Of a stretch of DNA of 64,000 nucleotides, positions 47,128 through 57,913 are shown in pieces. This stretch comes from Isoetes taiwanensis (Eukaryota > Streptophyta > Lycopodiopsida > Isoetales > Isoetaceae): positions 7,194,992-7,258,991 of the forward strand of contig JAJEKV010000058.1 in NCBI GenBank assembly GCA_021234155.1, given 5' to 3'. How positions within the stretch are numbered: the stretch's first letter is position 1; each line of letters starts with the position of its first letter. The position numbers and the translations under genes were made by a program. The notes under the pieces are model-generated. The model was not told the origin of the DNA. It made no database searches and worked only from the letters and a program-made list of their open reading frames with translations.

Positions 47128-47750
47128 CTTCTGATACTGAAGCAAACGGCGCCGTTTCGGGTTAGTCTGTCATTACAAAAATGGATTTTTTGCTATTAAC
47201 CTGTTAAACAACGGATTCTTTAGTTATTATGACGGATTCTCATAACAAAGATTCTTAACAGGAGGTCGGATTTGGGAAGCAGTTCTTCTGATACTGAAGC
47301 AAACGGCGCCGTTTGAGGTTAGTTTGGCATTATTCGTGTTAAACAAAGGATATTTTTGATGTTAAACAACGGATTCTTTAGTTACTATGATGGATTCTCA
47401 TAACGAAGATTCTTAACAGAAGGAGCGACGGATTTGGGAAGCATTTCTTCTGATACTGAAGCAAACTGCGTCATTTGAGGTTAGTCTGCCATTATTCCTA
47501 TTAAACAAAGGTTTTTTTGCTGTTAAACAACGGATTCTTTATTTATTATGACGGATTCTTATCATAGATATTCTCATAATAGATATGCTCCTTCTGATGC
47601 AAGCGACGGACCTCTGATGCAAACGGCGCCATTTGAGGTTAGTCTTCCAGCCATTATTACTGTTAAAAAGAGATTGGAAATAGAATCTCAGATGGAGATA
47701 GAATCACAGATGAAATAGAATCACAGATGGAGATGCAAACGGCGTCGTTT
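47128..47750. repeat. Tandem units of about 160 bp with AAACGGCGCCGTTT core
   Basis: Units start with 'GTTCTTCTGATACTGAAGC' near 47126, 47282 and 47445, with a degraded fourth near 47590. Each carries the palindrome AAACGGCGCCGTTT (47144 and 47301 perfect; 47463, 47621 and 47737 altered) followed by 'GAGGTTAGTC', then 'GACGGATTCTCATAAC' type sequence. The array runs directly into the ParB-like pseudogene. Confidence 0.85.
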
Positions 47751-47759
47751 GCCTAGTAG

Positions 47760-48334
47760 CAATTTGGAGATGCAAACGCTCGCGCCAAGGCGATGCGTGA
47801 GACACTAAGGAATGATGGGTCTATACTTGAGAAAGGTAGTTTCATCCTTTCTATTACTGACTCATTGGGCAATACAATTCCAGTCACAGAACAGATTGTG
47901 CAAAGCTGGGATGATTCTTGGAAGCAAGAGAACGAAGCATTTGAGTCCAGTTTGCAGTCCAATAATGAATGGAGTGATCTTTCTAATAAGATGTTTATTT
48001 GCTGGGATGGGAACCATAGAATAGATGCTTGGTTGCACGAAATCAAAGAAAGATACTCTCTTGAGGAGCATGCACCAGTCAGTGAAAGCATCATTTGTGA
48101 ACATTGAACCCACGAAGGAGGCAGCCCTAGTATGAGCAATGAATAGGATAAATGAGTAAGTATTTGATGTCTGTTACTACATTTTCATTTATACAAACAC
48201 GTACAATTTATTTTTCAGATGAGCATGGAATTGTAAAGACAAAGCTGAAAGACATACTTTACGGGGTGCACAGAATGACGAACTCTGATTTGACAAACTT
48301 TCTTGCCAATTTTAGCAACCAAGAGCTTGCATAA
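47760..48334 (+). pseudogene. ParB/sulfiredoxin-like 'WDGNHR' protein, copy 2
   Basis: The exon reads 'AMRETLRNDGSILEKGSFIL', 'PVTEQIVQSWDDSW' and 'LSNKMFICWDGNHRIDAW' with the key Trp kept, then, after a frameshift near 48065, 'SMHQSVKASFVNIE'. There is a TGA near 48133 and a GTAAGT donor at 48154. A second exon after TTTTTCAG (about 48219) reads 'EHGIVKTKLKDILYGVHRM' and stops at 48334. Gene structure and sequence match the copy at 23194-23968 on the other strand. The ParB/Srx link rests on the DGNHR motif and is inference. Confidence 0.62.
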
Positions 48335-49720
48335 AGTAGAAATGCAGAAGTGAAGGCAATTCACATAAAAAAAACACTCCAAACACTTTTCGAAAAAACC
48401 ACGTAAGTGTCGACCTCGAAAAAGAGAAAGCAGCCAAGATCAAATAGGCTAGAGGTGATCACGCAAAAAGCAACATTGCTCAATAGTCTCTAACCTTTGC
48501 TTGTATAGTGGGCATAATTTTGACACTCAAGGATTGATTTCATGGACAACCACATTAACACAAGGGTATCTATGAGTTAATGGAATTAACATGAGAGCAT
48601 CTATGAAGAATCTGCCATCAAAGCATAATCACCTTAGGATGAAGTAGTTTATCCCAAGCCGAAGTCGACGTATGTTTCTAACTAGGAGGCAGGAGTTGAA
48701 GGGACCACTTAGTTATTGGCGGAAAGATATCAACATTGACAAGCAGTTTATACACAGAGTTCACAAGCATATGCTCGTGAATGCTTTGGTGAGAAATCCA
48801 CATGCACCCGTCAATAGGCTCAGGAGTAACAAGTGGCAGAGTACCAACAACCTTTTGCTAAATGAACACTTGACAAGAAAGATTCAAACAATCATAGAGC
48901 ATTCATGTTTCTACACTTGTTGTGAAAAAGACAACCAAATATATTATTAAGTAAATATGTACATTTCATTACCTCCCTACTCAGTACGCTTTGAACATCA
49001 TACAGACAAGATTTTGTCTAATCAGTGATATGATTCAAGGAATTTGCTCTCTTTACACAACGTGAGTCGGCGATTACTCGAGAAAGTAATGGAACTCGCA
49101 ATAATTTAGAATATATTCAAACAAAATGGATATGGCATCACAATTAACCACCTAATGGATCCATTGGGCTATGGCAAAACACATCAACTCTAGCGTTGGG
49201 TTTTTACATTATCAAACTACTACACGTAGGTTTGATTAAGGGAACAATGATTGGTTTAAGACAAGGACTTTGGATAATGATTGGGTCAAGGTATGATCAG
49301 GGCAAGCAATATCTCCAAGTCCTTAGAAAGAGCCTTTAAATTCCTTTAAATTCTTGGGCAGTCATGTGCAAGAGCCTTGCTGTAGCTCATGTCTCTTGAA
49401 TCAACCATTGTACAGATATCAGGTCCGCTGGTGCACATCCGACTTGCATTGCTGGTTGCAGTCTACCATTGTTGATTCAGTGCAGGCCAGCAAGTGGCCT
49501 TATTTCGATGTCGTTTTCCGCTATAGTAAGTTCTAATCTGCTACAGTAACTCTTGATCCACATTTATTTGTTCGTTGTTCCTCTATATAATAGATGGCCA
49601 TCCCTTCCCCCTTGTGGTAATATAGGTCTGTTATATATAGTCGCAGTTGCCTCCCTAAAAGGTCTTGATGGACTTCTTAAATAATAATTAGCCTCCCCAT
49701 CTATCCAATTGTAGGTGACG
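48335..49720. other. Intergenic stretch
   Basis: No gene or repeat recognised. An open frame at 48672-48950 has no domain. Confidence 0.4.
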
Positions 49721-50400
49721 CAGACTGGAAAGTGCTCTATGCAATGCGGAACAACAGCCATAGGGCAAAGCTCTATGATTGAGGCCATCAGTCACATCAG
49801 TTAGGGTACTAGTGGAGCCTGTTCTTCTATACAAGGTCGAGGTCTAGGGCCCGGAGGTGGTCCTTGCGACTTGGAATGACTTATAGAAGGTGCAGAAAGC
49901 CTTCTTAACATAGGCACTCAGAGTGAAATTCATGGTTCCATATCAAATCCTATTGCAAGAGATGGATTCTTACCTCTTCAAAGCTCGATAGATTTCTAGA
50001 AGGTTGTCAATATGGATGATGCCCGTCTCCCGAACTCACTCTTACTTAACAGATTTCTGAGAAAGGATGTACTTTTGTTTGGGACAAGGAAGCCGAGGAA
50101 GCCTTTTAAATTTTGAAGAAAAAGATGGCAACCGAACCGGTATTGGCCTTGCTAGATTGGAACAAACCTTGTCTTGTATGTTCTGACACTAGTGGAAATG
50201 CCATTGGCGTCGTGCTCATGCAAGACGGACATCCATTAACCTATGTTAGTTACATAAGGGTATAGCACTTATGGAAAAAAATTTATTGATTTGGTGCATG
50301 AGTTAAAGAAATGGAGACATTACCTTAAGGAATAGAAAATTATTGTCCTCTTTGACCAACAGAGTTTGAAACATACAAAAACTCAATAATGTGGCCGAAA
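49721..50400 (+). pseudogene. Ty3/gypsy RNase H region
   Basis: 'FVWDKEAEEAF' (50076-50108), 'MATEPVLALLDWNKPCLVCS' with 'DTSGNAIGVVLMQDG' (50124-50228), 'LTYVSY' and 'KKWRHYL' (about 50307) are the RNase H landmarks of gypsy elements. There are stops at 50109 and later. The part before 50030 is too decayed to read. The end of RNase H is found only at 51.4 kb, so the element is split. Confidence 0.8.
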
Positions 50401-50409
50401 TTAGAAAAC

Positions 50410-51340
50410 GTACATTTATTACATAAGATTGTCTAAGGTATTTTGGTGTATTCGTATGAAAATACGTAGTTTGCTGATGCTGGCACGGTGGATTCCAAAT
50501 AGGAGCATTATTCCTTCTTTCTGTATTTTTTTTTCTGTTTTTGTAGGAGGGCGGCGGCAGCTCCTGTGGAGGCGGCCAGGCCTTTGCCGGAAGCCATAGC
50601 TTGCATGTTTGGCCATGCATTATTCTTTCTTTCTGTTTTTTTATTTTTATTTTTGTTGTTCCAGAAGCCGGGCATTGTAGGAAGGCGGCGACAGCTCCTG
50701 TGGAGGCGGCCAGGCCTTTGCCAGAAGCCATAGCTTCAGTCGCATGTCTGGCCATAGCCATAGCCAGTCTTGCAGTTAGGCTTTGTGTTATTCTTTCTTT
50801 CTGTATTTGTTTTCTATTTTTGTAGGAAGGCAGTGTCAGCTCTTGTGGAGACGGCCAGGCCTTTGCCGGAAGGCATAGCTTCAGTCGCATGTCTGGCCAT
50901 AGCCATAGCCAGTCTTGCAGTTAGGCTTTGTGTTATCTTTCTGTTAGGGCCCAACCTTCTGAAATCCGGCAGATTTGTGATTATGCCAATCCGGCAGATT
51001 TGTGATTGTGTTAAATCCTGTTATGGTCGATTTGCAGCCAAGGCTAGGCTGTTCTGTCTTCTGGTGGAACACAGAGGTTCAATTCCTCTGAAGAAATAGA
51101 AGCAACAAGGGTTCAGAACTTGTACTGGTCATAAGTATTTGTTTGGTCAGACTTTCAAATTTGAGATATTGCATTTATTCAATGGTTTGGTTGCATCATA
51201 GGGGTAAGTCAAATATAGGGGATTTGACCCTATCTTGACTTGCAATTAAGGGCTGGAATTTCACCCCATGGCATATGCTCTGACATATGCCACCATCGGA
51301 TGGTCCCCAAAAAATATTAGACACCCCAAATGATAATACA
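50410..51340. repeat. Insertion with three units of 115-170 bp
   Basis: Units near 50509, 50624 and 50793 share a (TTCT)n-T-rich lead, then 'GGCAGCTCCTGTGGAGGCGG' or variants, 'CCAGGCCTTTGCCGGAAG' and 'CATAGCTT'. Units 2 and 3 also share 'GCCATAGCCATAGCCAGTC' with 'TTGCAGTTAGG'. 'ATCCGGCAGATTTGTGATT' is doubled at 50963-51008. No protein of its own; it separates two parts of a gypsy polyprotein. Confidence 0.75.
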
Positions 51341-51784
51341 CCCCAAATGCACTTCAATTAAAGCTCGGTGATACTATTAAGGATTTTGAAAGGTTTCATC
51401 TTGAACCTGGGAAGGAAAATCAAGTTGCCGATGCTTTGAGTCCGTGCCAAATCTAATGAAAGCAGAATATAGAAACAATCCTTCCTTTATTGTTCCCTAT
51501 GCATATATAGAGAAGGATGGCAAAGTTCCTCTCGCTGAATACAGACTTCATAATGATTTACTTTTATAAGGGATTGTACATGCGTTACACAGGCATATAG
51601 GTTGAGAATGATACCAGAATGTCATGAACCTCCATATTCCGATCATAGAGGCATTCAACTACTGGGGCCATTGTGAAGAGACATTTTTGTTGGCCTAAGC
51701 TTGAAAGGGATGTTCACACTAGAGTTGTCTAAGGGACTTGTTTGGGTTCAACCCATATGGATCCCTCACTCCCTTCTCTATATT
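51341..51784 (+). pseudogene. Ty3/gypsy end of RNase H and start of integrase
   Basis: 'FHLEPGKENQVADALS' (51396-51440) closes RNase H. 'KRHFCWPKLERDVHTRVV' (51676-51729) is the integrase zinc-binding region before the CxxC pair. Stops and indels occur throughout. The fragment is in line with the part at 50.0-50.4 kb. Confidence 0.82.
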
Positions 51785-52284
51785 AGGGATTAATTTTCTA
51801 CGATACTTGTGAGTTTAAAAAACGAACACTTGAAGTGTAAGATTAACTTGAAGTCATACCGCTATATTCAATAGCAAAATAAATTTCTAAACCACCTTAA
51901 ATACACGTAGTTTTATAGTCTCAATGATGTGATATGATCTCATAACACTCGACATAAAATATAAATTTCAAGATAATATGAATTTTTCATGAATGTAGAC
52001 TATAAATACTACTCATCTTTCAAATTTCTTTCTTGAAAAATTGAGGTAGTAAGTAGATATAAGCAAATCCAAATTTAATCCTTGAGAGACCCAGCCAGGT
52101 CCTAAAGAATAACTGGAAAACAGACATCCATGATATTCAAAATAGAATAAGAATGTCAAGGTACTGTTATTTATCAACAGAAATAGATGCAAAGTAATAT
52201 ACGTTTTTCTAAATGCATTTGATTTCTTTAAACGATGGAGTAACTATGAATTTTCAAATGGGTTTCCATGCTGGCATCGGGGTT
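51785..52284. other. AT-rich spacer
   Basis: Nothing recognised. Confidence 0.4.
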
Positions 52285-52316
52285 GGGCCCTTAAGTGATC
52301 CCATCAAACCTCTAAT
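52285..52316 (+). repeat. Element-end-like motif ending CTCTAATG
   Basis: 'GGGCCCTTAAGTGATC' to 'CTCTAATG' matches the motif at 53768-53802 in the same orientation, 1.48 kb away. Confidence 0.45.
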
Positions 52317-52317
52317 G

Positions 52318-52445
52318 AATTTCGCACCGTAGCTACGGTGCGAAAACAACACTTCCATATTTTATATTATACATAATTTCGCACCGTGCCTACGGTGCGA
52401 AAACAACACTTCCTTATTTTATGATATTCATATTTTCGCATCATC
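52318..52445. repeat. Palindromic satellite, TTTCGCACCGTAGCTACGGTGCGAAA
   Basis: Two good units and one broken unit of about 58 bp. Each has a 20-bp-plus palindrome around GTAGCTAC, then 'ACAACACTTCC(A/T)TATTTTAT'. The family is shared with 9110-9262. Confidence 0.85.
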
Positions 52446-53766
52446 GCTACTTTAATTTTTTATGTTACACTGAAAGCAAACCTTTCCAATCAATATACAA
52501 TAGATCTCCAATTAATCGTCACTTATATTTATATTACATAGATTCATATACAGATGCAATATCTGAACCGAACCATGTCTTGACTTATCCTGCATTCAGT
52601 AGATTCAGCTCCATCATGAAGTCGAGCACTCCAACCTTCAAGAAATAGACTATCTAAAAAACTATCCACCGATTGTCGGAACTGTAAACATCTTGAATAA
52701 GGCAATGAACAAATCAATTCCTAAATTTGTCTTCACATGCCCCTGAGAAACCTCCCTTCTCCTTCAATGCAGTAAACATTTCTGTGACAACTTACTCCGT
52801 GCTACTAAGACAAGTGGCATCCAGAGGCTGCTTGTAAAGATAGCTCGGATAGGTTGGGCAATGGAAGCTCAATAAGCTTGGATCTTCGTGGAGAGTATTC
52901 ATACCTCCGAACCATATACCCCCTTTTTCTGTGAGTCGCCTTTGGTATGCTACCTTGAACAACAAGGAGCCCATATCTTGGTGAAAGCAATGGAATACAC
53001 TATCGTGGAAGAGACCGTGGTTCTACACATCGGATATACATAAACCTGAGAGAATAGGAATGAACTGGATAAGTAACTGAACTAATTTAGATATGGATTG
53101 CATAGAAGTACATACTTACAATTTGCTTCTAACCGTGGGAAAGTTCTTCGCTTGCTTATTTTTTCTTTTGCCATATTTGTTGGAGTGTATACATGACTCA
53201 CTTGTACAAATATCTCTTTGCCTGATCAAAAACCGACCACCAAAGCCTTCCAATGTGTAGAAACATCACTTCTCCTGCATCTTTTGACTCGCTATTCACC
53301 TCGCATTCCAGGTTGGAGTGTAACAAAGCTCCCGGTCGACACCACGACGCTTTCAAAGTCATTTCCGATTGTGATAGAGCTTATAGCCATCTAAAGTCAC
53401 AGAATTCAAATTAGAGTGTGGAGCAGAATCGAAATACTAGGAAAGGCTCGATAATTTTACCTTGACCAAAACTTTTTTGTGGTCGAAACTCACTTTGGCG
53501 CAGGTCGAAGCTATTCCCGAGCAAATCGAAGTTCCGTTGGCGGGGGCAATCGATCTTCGCGCAAACTTTGTTGAAGAAAATACCTGAGCGGGAATTGAGG
53601 GCGGGAGCTAACGGTCATAATTGCTACGTGTGTAATCTGACACCCGAAGCTAGAGGCACGGATAACGTGCAGTTGACACCTGGAATGGCGAAACCAAGGC
53701 TCGGTAAAAAAACTCTGTACAAGCTCGGCTCCCCATTGGCCGCGAGCTTTTTGACGTGGCATCGAG
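52446..53766. other. Stretch with weak frames only
   Basis: A minus-strand frame at 52805-52990 has a Leu-rich end ('PLPNLSELSLQAA') that could be a leucine-rich-repeat scrap. Nothing else is recognisable. CG-rich sequence at 53500-53760 resembles a plant promoter or leader. Confidence 0.3.
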
Positions 53767-53802
53767 TAAGGGCCCTTAATTGACCTCAAAAAAACTCTAA
53801 TG
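53767..53802 (+). repeat. Element-end-like motif ending CTCTAATG
   Basis: 'GGGCCCTTAATTGACCTC', seven A and 'CTCTAATG' match the ends listed for 10.5, 39.1/39.6 and 52.3 kb. Confidence 0.5.
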
Positions 53803-55338
53803 GGAAGAAGGTGCTTGATGCGAAGAAAAGATGCTTTACGTCAACAGAGGGTTACTGGTCATTATGATTTGTTGAGCACATTTCAAAGCAAGTCATCTTC
53901 TCAAAATGCTGAATGTAGTGATTTTTATGTTGCTCAAGTTTTAACCATCTCTGTCTTCATAAACAAGGAAAATGCTATGGTGGCTAAAGTAAATTCCCAA
54001 AGGAGATATGGAAAAGCATGATGCTTTCTCACTAGGTGACATAAATTTGAGGCATAAACAATCTACAACTACCTGTTTTCTGAATTTTAAGAACACAGAT
54101 GTTAAAGAACTTTTTAAAACCATCCGTTGATCCAGGTTTGGAAGGTACGGAATCGCTTGATGCAATTTTATGAGTTGGATGCAAAGGCAGATTGTACTTC
54201 TCCATCCACGTAAATTACTGTAAATAATTGTGTTAGTACAGAGCCATAATCTTGCAAGGCTTTGGCACTATATAATAAAGATATTGACTATATTGTCCGT
54301 CTGACCATGTTACCATCATGAAGGAGTAATGGTTTGTTCGTTCAGTTTCACCTTCAATTGCTTATGCAGATTGGAATATCAGCCCATGCATGCAATGCTT
54401 CAATTCTGTATGTCCACTTTGTTATTCGTTTTTTGCTCACGAGTTGAAAGCAGAAGGAGCATACTTTTGGACGAAAGTATGACTCTAGCATGATTTTCCT
54501 TTGTAATAAAAGATTACAAATATTTTTCTCAATATACAAATTTTCTTTGTCCTGCTCTTCACCACCTTCGACATGATGTTATAGCGGATCAAAAACAAAT
54601 TGGATGAAGTATCTAGCTTAAGATATTGGCAAAAACAAGTGGCAATTTTTCAGTACTATTTCAGGAAATTTTTTTTTTATCTTCAACCATCATAATCATC
54701 TACTAGTAAACATACTTCTGTACTTCATGTTGATATATTAAATCTTGATACAAGTAAACATGTGTTATATGTACAAGAAATTTATCGCTTCGTTCCTAAC
54801 CTGTTCAATTGAATCCACTAAAATGTCTAACGGTCATAAATTCCCAGCTGGGCAAGTATTTGGACCACATTTTTACCCTATGCTAGAAAGCTAAGAGCTA
54901 TATTGAATATGTAGCATAATAACAGGGGATTTTTTTGTGTTTTTGTACGCTTTTCACAAAGGTTTTCCTAAGATTTCATGGTGTATTCGAATGCATGTAC
55001 TAATGCGTACATCTAGAGTGCACCATTTCTTAGTCGTTGATTTAGCTTTTTTTTTCAATGGTCCAACATCCAACGACTCACAAAAAAGCCCTCTTTTTAT
55101 TTTAGGGGCTGAACATGCAAGCCTCGTGGATGGCATTTCAGAGCATTCTTGCAAAAAATTAATCTTCTTGTGATCAGAGTGGAAACAGATTTGGAGTGGC
55201 AGAGGATGATGCGGCCGGATGCTTGCTTCAGCAGTTTGTGCTACATATTCAAAGTTTCCATGGCATGGCTTGTTGGGTTCGACTTTAGGGTTCTGATGGC
55301 TAGATTAGTAGCCTTAAAGTTTAGGGTTTCGGCCTAAC
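53803..55338. other. AT-rich intergenic stretch
   Basis: No gene, RNA or element end recognised. Confidence 0.4.
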
Positions 55339-55828
55339 AATGGCTACACGACCGTTTTGGAGCAGAAACAAGTCCGGCAAAGATGCCCCTGAGGATCAGA
55401 AACTCCCAGTTCTGTCGATTGCTTTGAAGTATTATGTCGGATAAACCTGGGTTTTGAATGATTTGTTGAATGTGATGGAAATGAGACCGGATGTGGCTCG
55501 GCAGGGCTATGCAAATGGAAACAGGAACCTTATGAATCCGTTTGGACTAGCACCCAATTTGGAGGACATGCAATACCAGTTTCTCAACGGGGCTGGCACA
55601 TCAAACCCGCTTCTTCTCTTCAATCCAAGTATGACATGGCTTTGCACCTCTTTCTTTGTTTTTTTTTGTTTGTGTTCCTTTTTTTTTGGAAGGCGTTAGT
55701 GTTGTTTTGACATCTGTTGTGAGAGCTATAATCTGATCATCTCTTATTGCATATCCAGTTCCTGTATCTGCTCCAATACCTGCTCCTGTTCAGCAACAGT
55801 CCACATTGCTAAATGAAAATGAACGTGA
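55339..55828 (+). pseudogene. Exon-like fragments of an unrecognised gene
   Basis: The frame from ATG 55339 reads 'MATRPFWSRNKSGKDAPED' to a TAA at 55442. It then continues as 'VMEMRPDVARQGYANGNRN' and 'LNGAGTSNPLLLFNP' to about 55628. A later exon after ATATCCAG (55758) reads 'VPVSAPIPAPVQQQSTLLNE' and ends at AAC|GTGAGT (about 55824). Composition and splice signals look genuine, but I do not know the protein. Confidence 0.35.
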
Positions 55829-55844
55829 GTTCTTGTTGAATTTG

Positions 55845-56361
55845 AATAGGTCAAACTTCCCCTTGCTTGCATACATTTGCAGCTGGACGAGCAGCCGCTT
55901 ATAAGATGTTTGAAGTCATTCAAAGAATTCCTGAAATAGATGTATGCAAAACGGATGGTGTAACGGTTGAAAATATGAAGGGAAATGTGGAGTTTAGGGA
56001 TGTCGATTTTACCTATCCAGCACGTCTAGATGTTCATATTTTCTCCAAGTTTTCACTAAGCATTCCATCAGGCATGACAACTGCATTGGTTGGAGAAAGT
56101 GGCAGTGGAAAATCTACAATTATATATTTGTTAGAGAGGTTTTGTGATCCCCAAGGTGGTGAGATTCTTATTCATAATGTTAATATCAAGAAAATGCAAT
56201 TAAGATGGCTAAGACAGCAAATTGCGGTAGTAAGTCAGGAACCTGTTCTTTTTGGGGCTTCAGTGAAAGAAAATATTGTATACGGCAAGCCAGATGCAAC
56301 TATGGAGGAAATACAAAGTGCAGCATATCTTGCAAATGTATCAATAAGATGCCACAGGTAA
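55845..56361 (+). pseudogene. ABCB (P-glycoprotein-type) transporter fragment
   Basis: The frame begins 'GQTSPCLHTFAAGRAAAYKM' (the end of the last transmembrane helix and start of the linker), then 'FRDVDFTYPARLDV', Walker A 'GESGSGKST' (56092-56118), and the Q-loop 'VSQEPVLFG' (56230-56256). It breaks off at 'IQSAAYLAN' with a frameshift near 56340, before 'NKMPQ' and a GTAACA site. The ABC signature and Walker B are missing and no further exon follows within 1 kb. It covers the first part of one nucleotide-binding domain only, so it is a truncated copy, not a working pump. Confidence 0.88.
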
Positions 56362-56814
56362 CATTAGCTACAGAAGTGGAACATATTAAATATATAAACT
56401 AAGTTTCAAATTTACTCAGGGACAATGTTGTTAGGAATTCCTTCTGCCAAAGCCTTTAGTTGTCTCGTGTAGAGAATGATTACATAATCATGTAAATGTG
56501 GTAAACTAATATTACCATAGATGTATGGAAATTGAGGCATATCCTGCTGCAACCTTTTCCTTGTAGAAGTAGGCTTTGTATTTGTGCTTCTAGTTCATCC
56601 AAGAATTTACTTTTGCTCAGGCACCTTGGATAGCGTTATGAATTGGATAGCCTTATGAATATGAGTGGTATGTTGTGGTAACTGGCATATAATGATACAT
56701 AATCATGTAAATGCGGATAAAGGAACATTGCCATAGATGTATGGAAAGAACATCATACGAGTTTTGCTTTTAAGGCCCGAAGGGCCCAAAATTTTTTTTT
56801 ATTATAACAACCAA
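56362..56814. other. Flank of ABCB fragment
   Basis: 'ACATAATCATGTAAATGYGG' with 'ATAGATGTATGGAAA' occurs twice (about 56474 and 56698), marking a diverged duplication about 225 bp apart. No gene. Confidence 0.5.
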
Positions 56815-57249
56815 CACATAACTACCATTAACATTAATTAACACAACCATTGGGTCCAACGCATTTAAATTAAAATCCCCCTTAAACCCCCTTTGGTTTG
56901 GGTGCATATTCACACGGGGGGTGACGTAGGGCAGCGAGAGCCCTTATAATTATATTTTGCACGTACAAAATCAACACCATATAGTATTTTGCCAGAAATC
57001 TTATTGTATTTTGCAAATCTTGCTATATAGTATAGCAAATTTTGTACTTGCATATCCCACAAACGAGGAACTTTACGTACGGTGTAGATTAAGGAATAAG
57101 GGGTGAATATGCCTATCCAACCGCTCTCGTTGCCCGGAGTCACCCCCCGTGTGAATATGCACCCAAACCAAAGGGGGTTTAAGGGGGATTTTAATTTAAA
57201 TGCGTTGGACCCAATGGTTGTGTTAATTAATGTTAATGGTAGTTATGTG
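56815..57249. mobile_element. Inverted repeat with perfect 111-bp arms
   Basis: 56815-56925 and 57139-57249 are exact reverse complements by eye. The inner 213-bp spacer continues the pairing imperfectly (GGGCAGCGAGAGC against the complement of GCTCTCGTTGCCC). It is probably a MITE or another foldback element. The outer ends read CACATAACTACC. No coding capacity. Confidence 0.92.
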
Positions 57250-57818
57250 AATACGTTGAAAATAACTTGGTTCCTCGGCCGCGGACATTTCTCTTGGTTC
57301 CTTGGTTGCGAACATTTCTCTTTTCCAATCCTCGTGTCCTTACTCAAATATAAAGGGTGAAGATTGTGCTTGGATCAACACTATTGCCTTGCGATCCTGA
57401 GCCCATATGATACATGGATGATGTGGTTGGCGATAACAATAAAGCTTCAAACTGAACTAACCTCACGTGAGCATTCTAGGATCTACATGGCATAGGAAAT
57501 TTTGAACTAGGGAACCGTTTGTTCAAAGTGTGTTCTAAGATTTGAAAAATAGGGACTTGTGAGCTAACTAGGTTTATGGTGCCAACGTGGCCGTGAAAAT
57601 GACGGGCTTATTTTCGTCATCGCCCGTCAATCTTTTAGGCCGCCTCTGGGAAAGAAGCCGTAAGGAAAAACTAGAAGGGCGCCTTTCGTGTCGGACCGCG
57701 TTTCCTTTTCAAATATTAACAGGTTAATCCGGCTTGTTACTTCTCATTCTTGCATTTAGATCTTTCATTCTTTCTAACTCTTCAAATTTGCCGATTCCAG
57801 ATCTTTTTTCCTTTGTTT
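57250..57818. promoter_or_regulatory. Possible promoter region upstream of the 57.9-kb ORF
   Basis: Contains GACGGGC (57601-57607) and GCCCGTC (57622-57628), the same heptamers as the palindrome 5' of RABH1, then TC-rich leader-like sequence (57730-57840). Confidence 0.3.
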
Positions 57819-57913
57819 TTTGCCTAAAATTTGCTTGTTCTTGCTTCAGATCAGATTTTTGCACATTGTTTCACCACTAGAGCCCAAATCCGTTTGTTCT
57901 GCTGCAAAAATCA

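Noticed and set aside
50303-50890. 195-codon minus-strand frame
   Set aside because: It covers the triplicated repeat and its internal repetition mirrors the DNA units; the plus strand holds readable gypsy RNase H motifs at one end.
51080-51110. tRNA-like T arm (AGAGG-TTCAATT-CCTCT) at the end of the 50.4-51.3 kb insert
   Set aside because: The 5-bp stem and 7-nt loop fit, but no acceptor, D or anticodon arms can be found at the right distances.
51600-51620. Retroviral primer-binding-site-like TGATACCAGA
   Set aside because: It reads as the reverse of the usual TGGTATCAGAGC, but no LTR edge adjoins it and it lies inside gypsy coding sequence.
53767-53802. Helitron 3' end (CTAA followed by T)
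   Set aside because: There is no stable GC hairpin about 10 bp upstream. The same sequence forms both inverted tips of the MITE at 39.1-39.6 kb, which fits a TIR element better.
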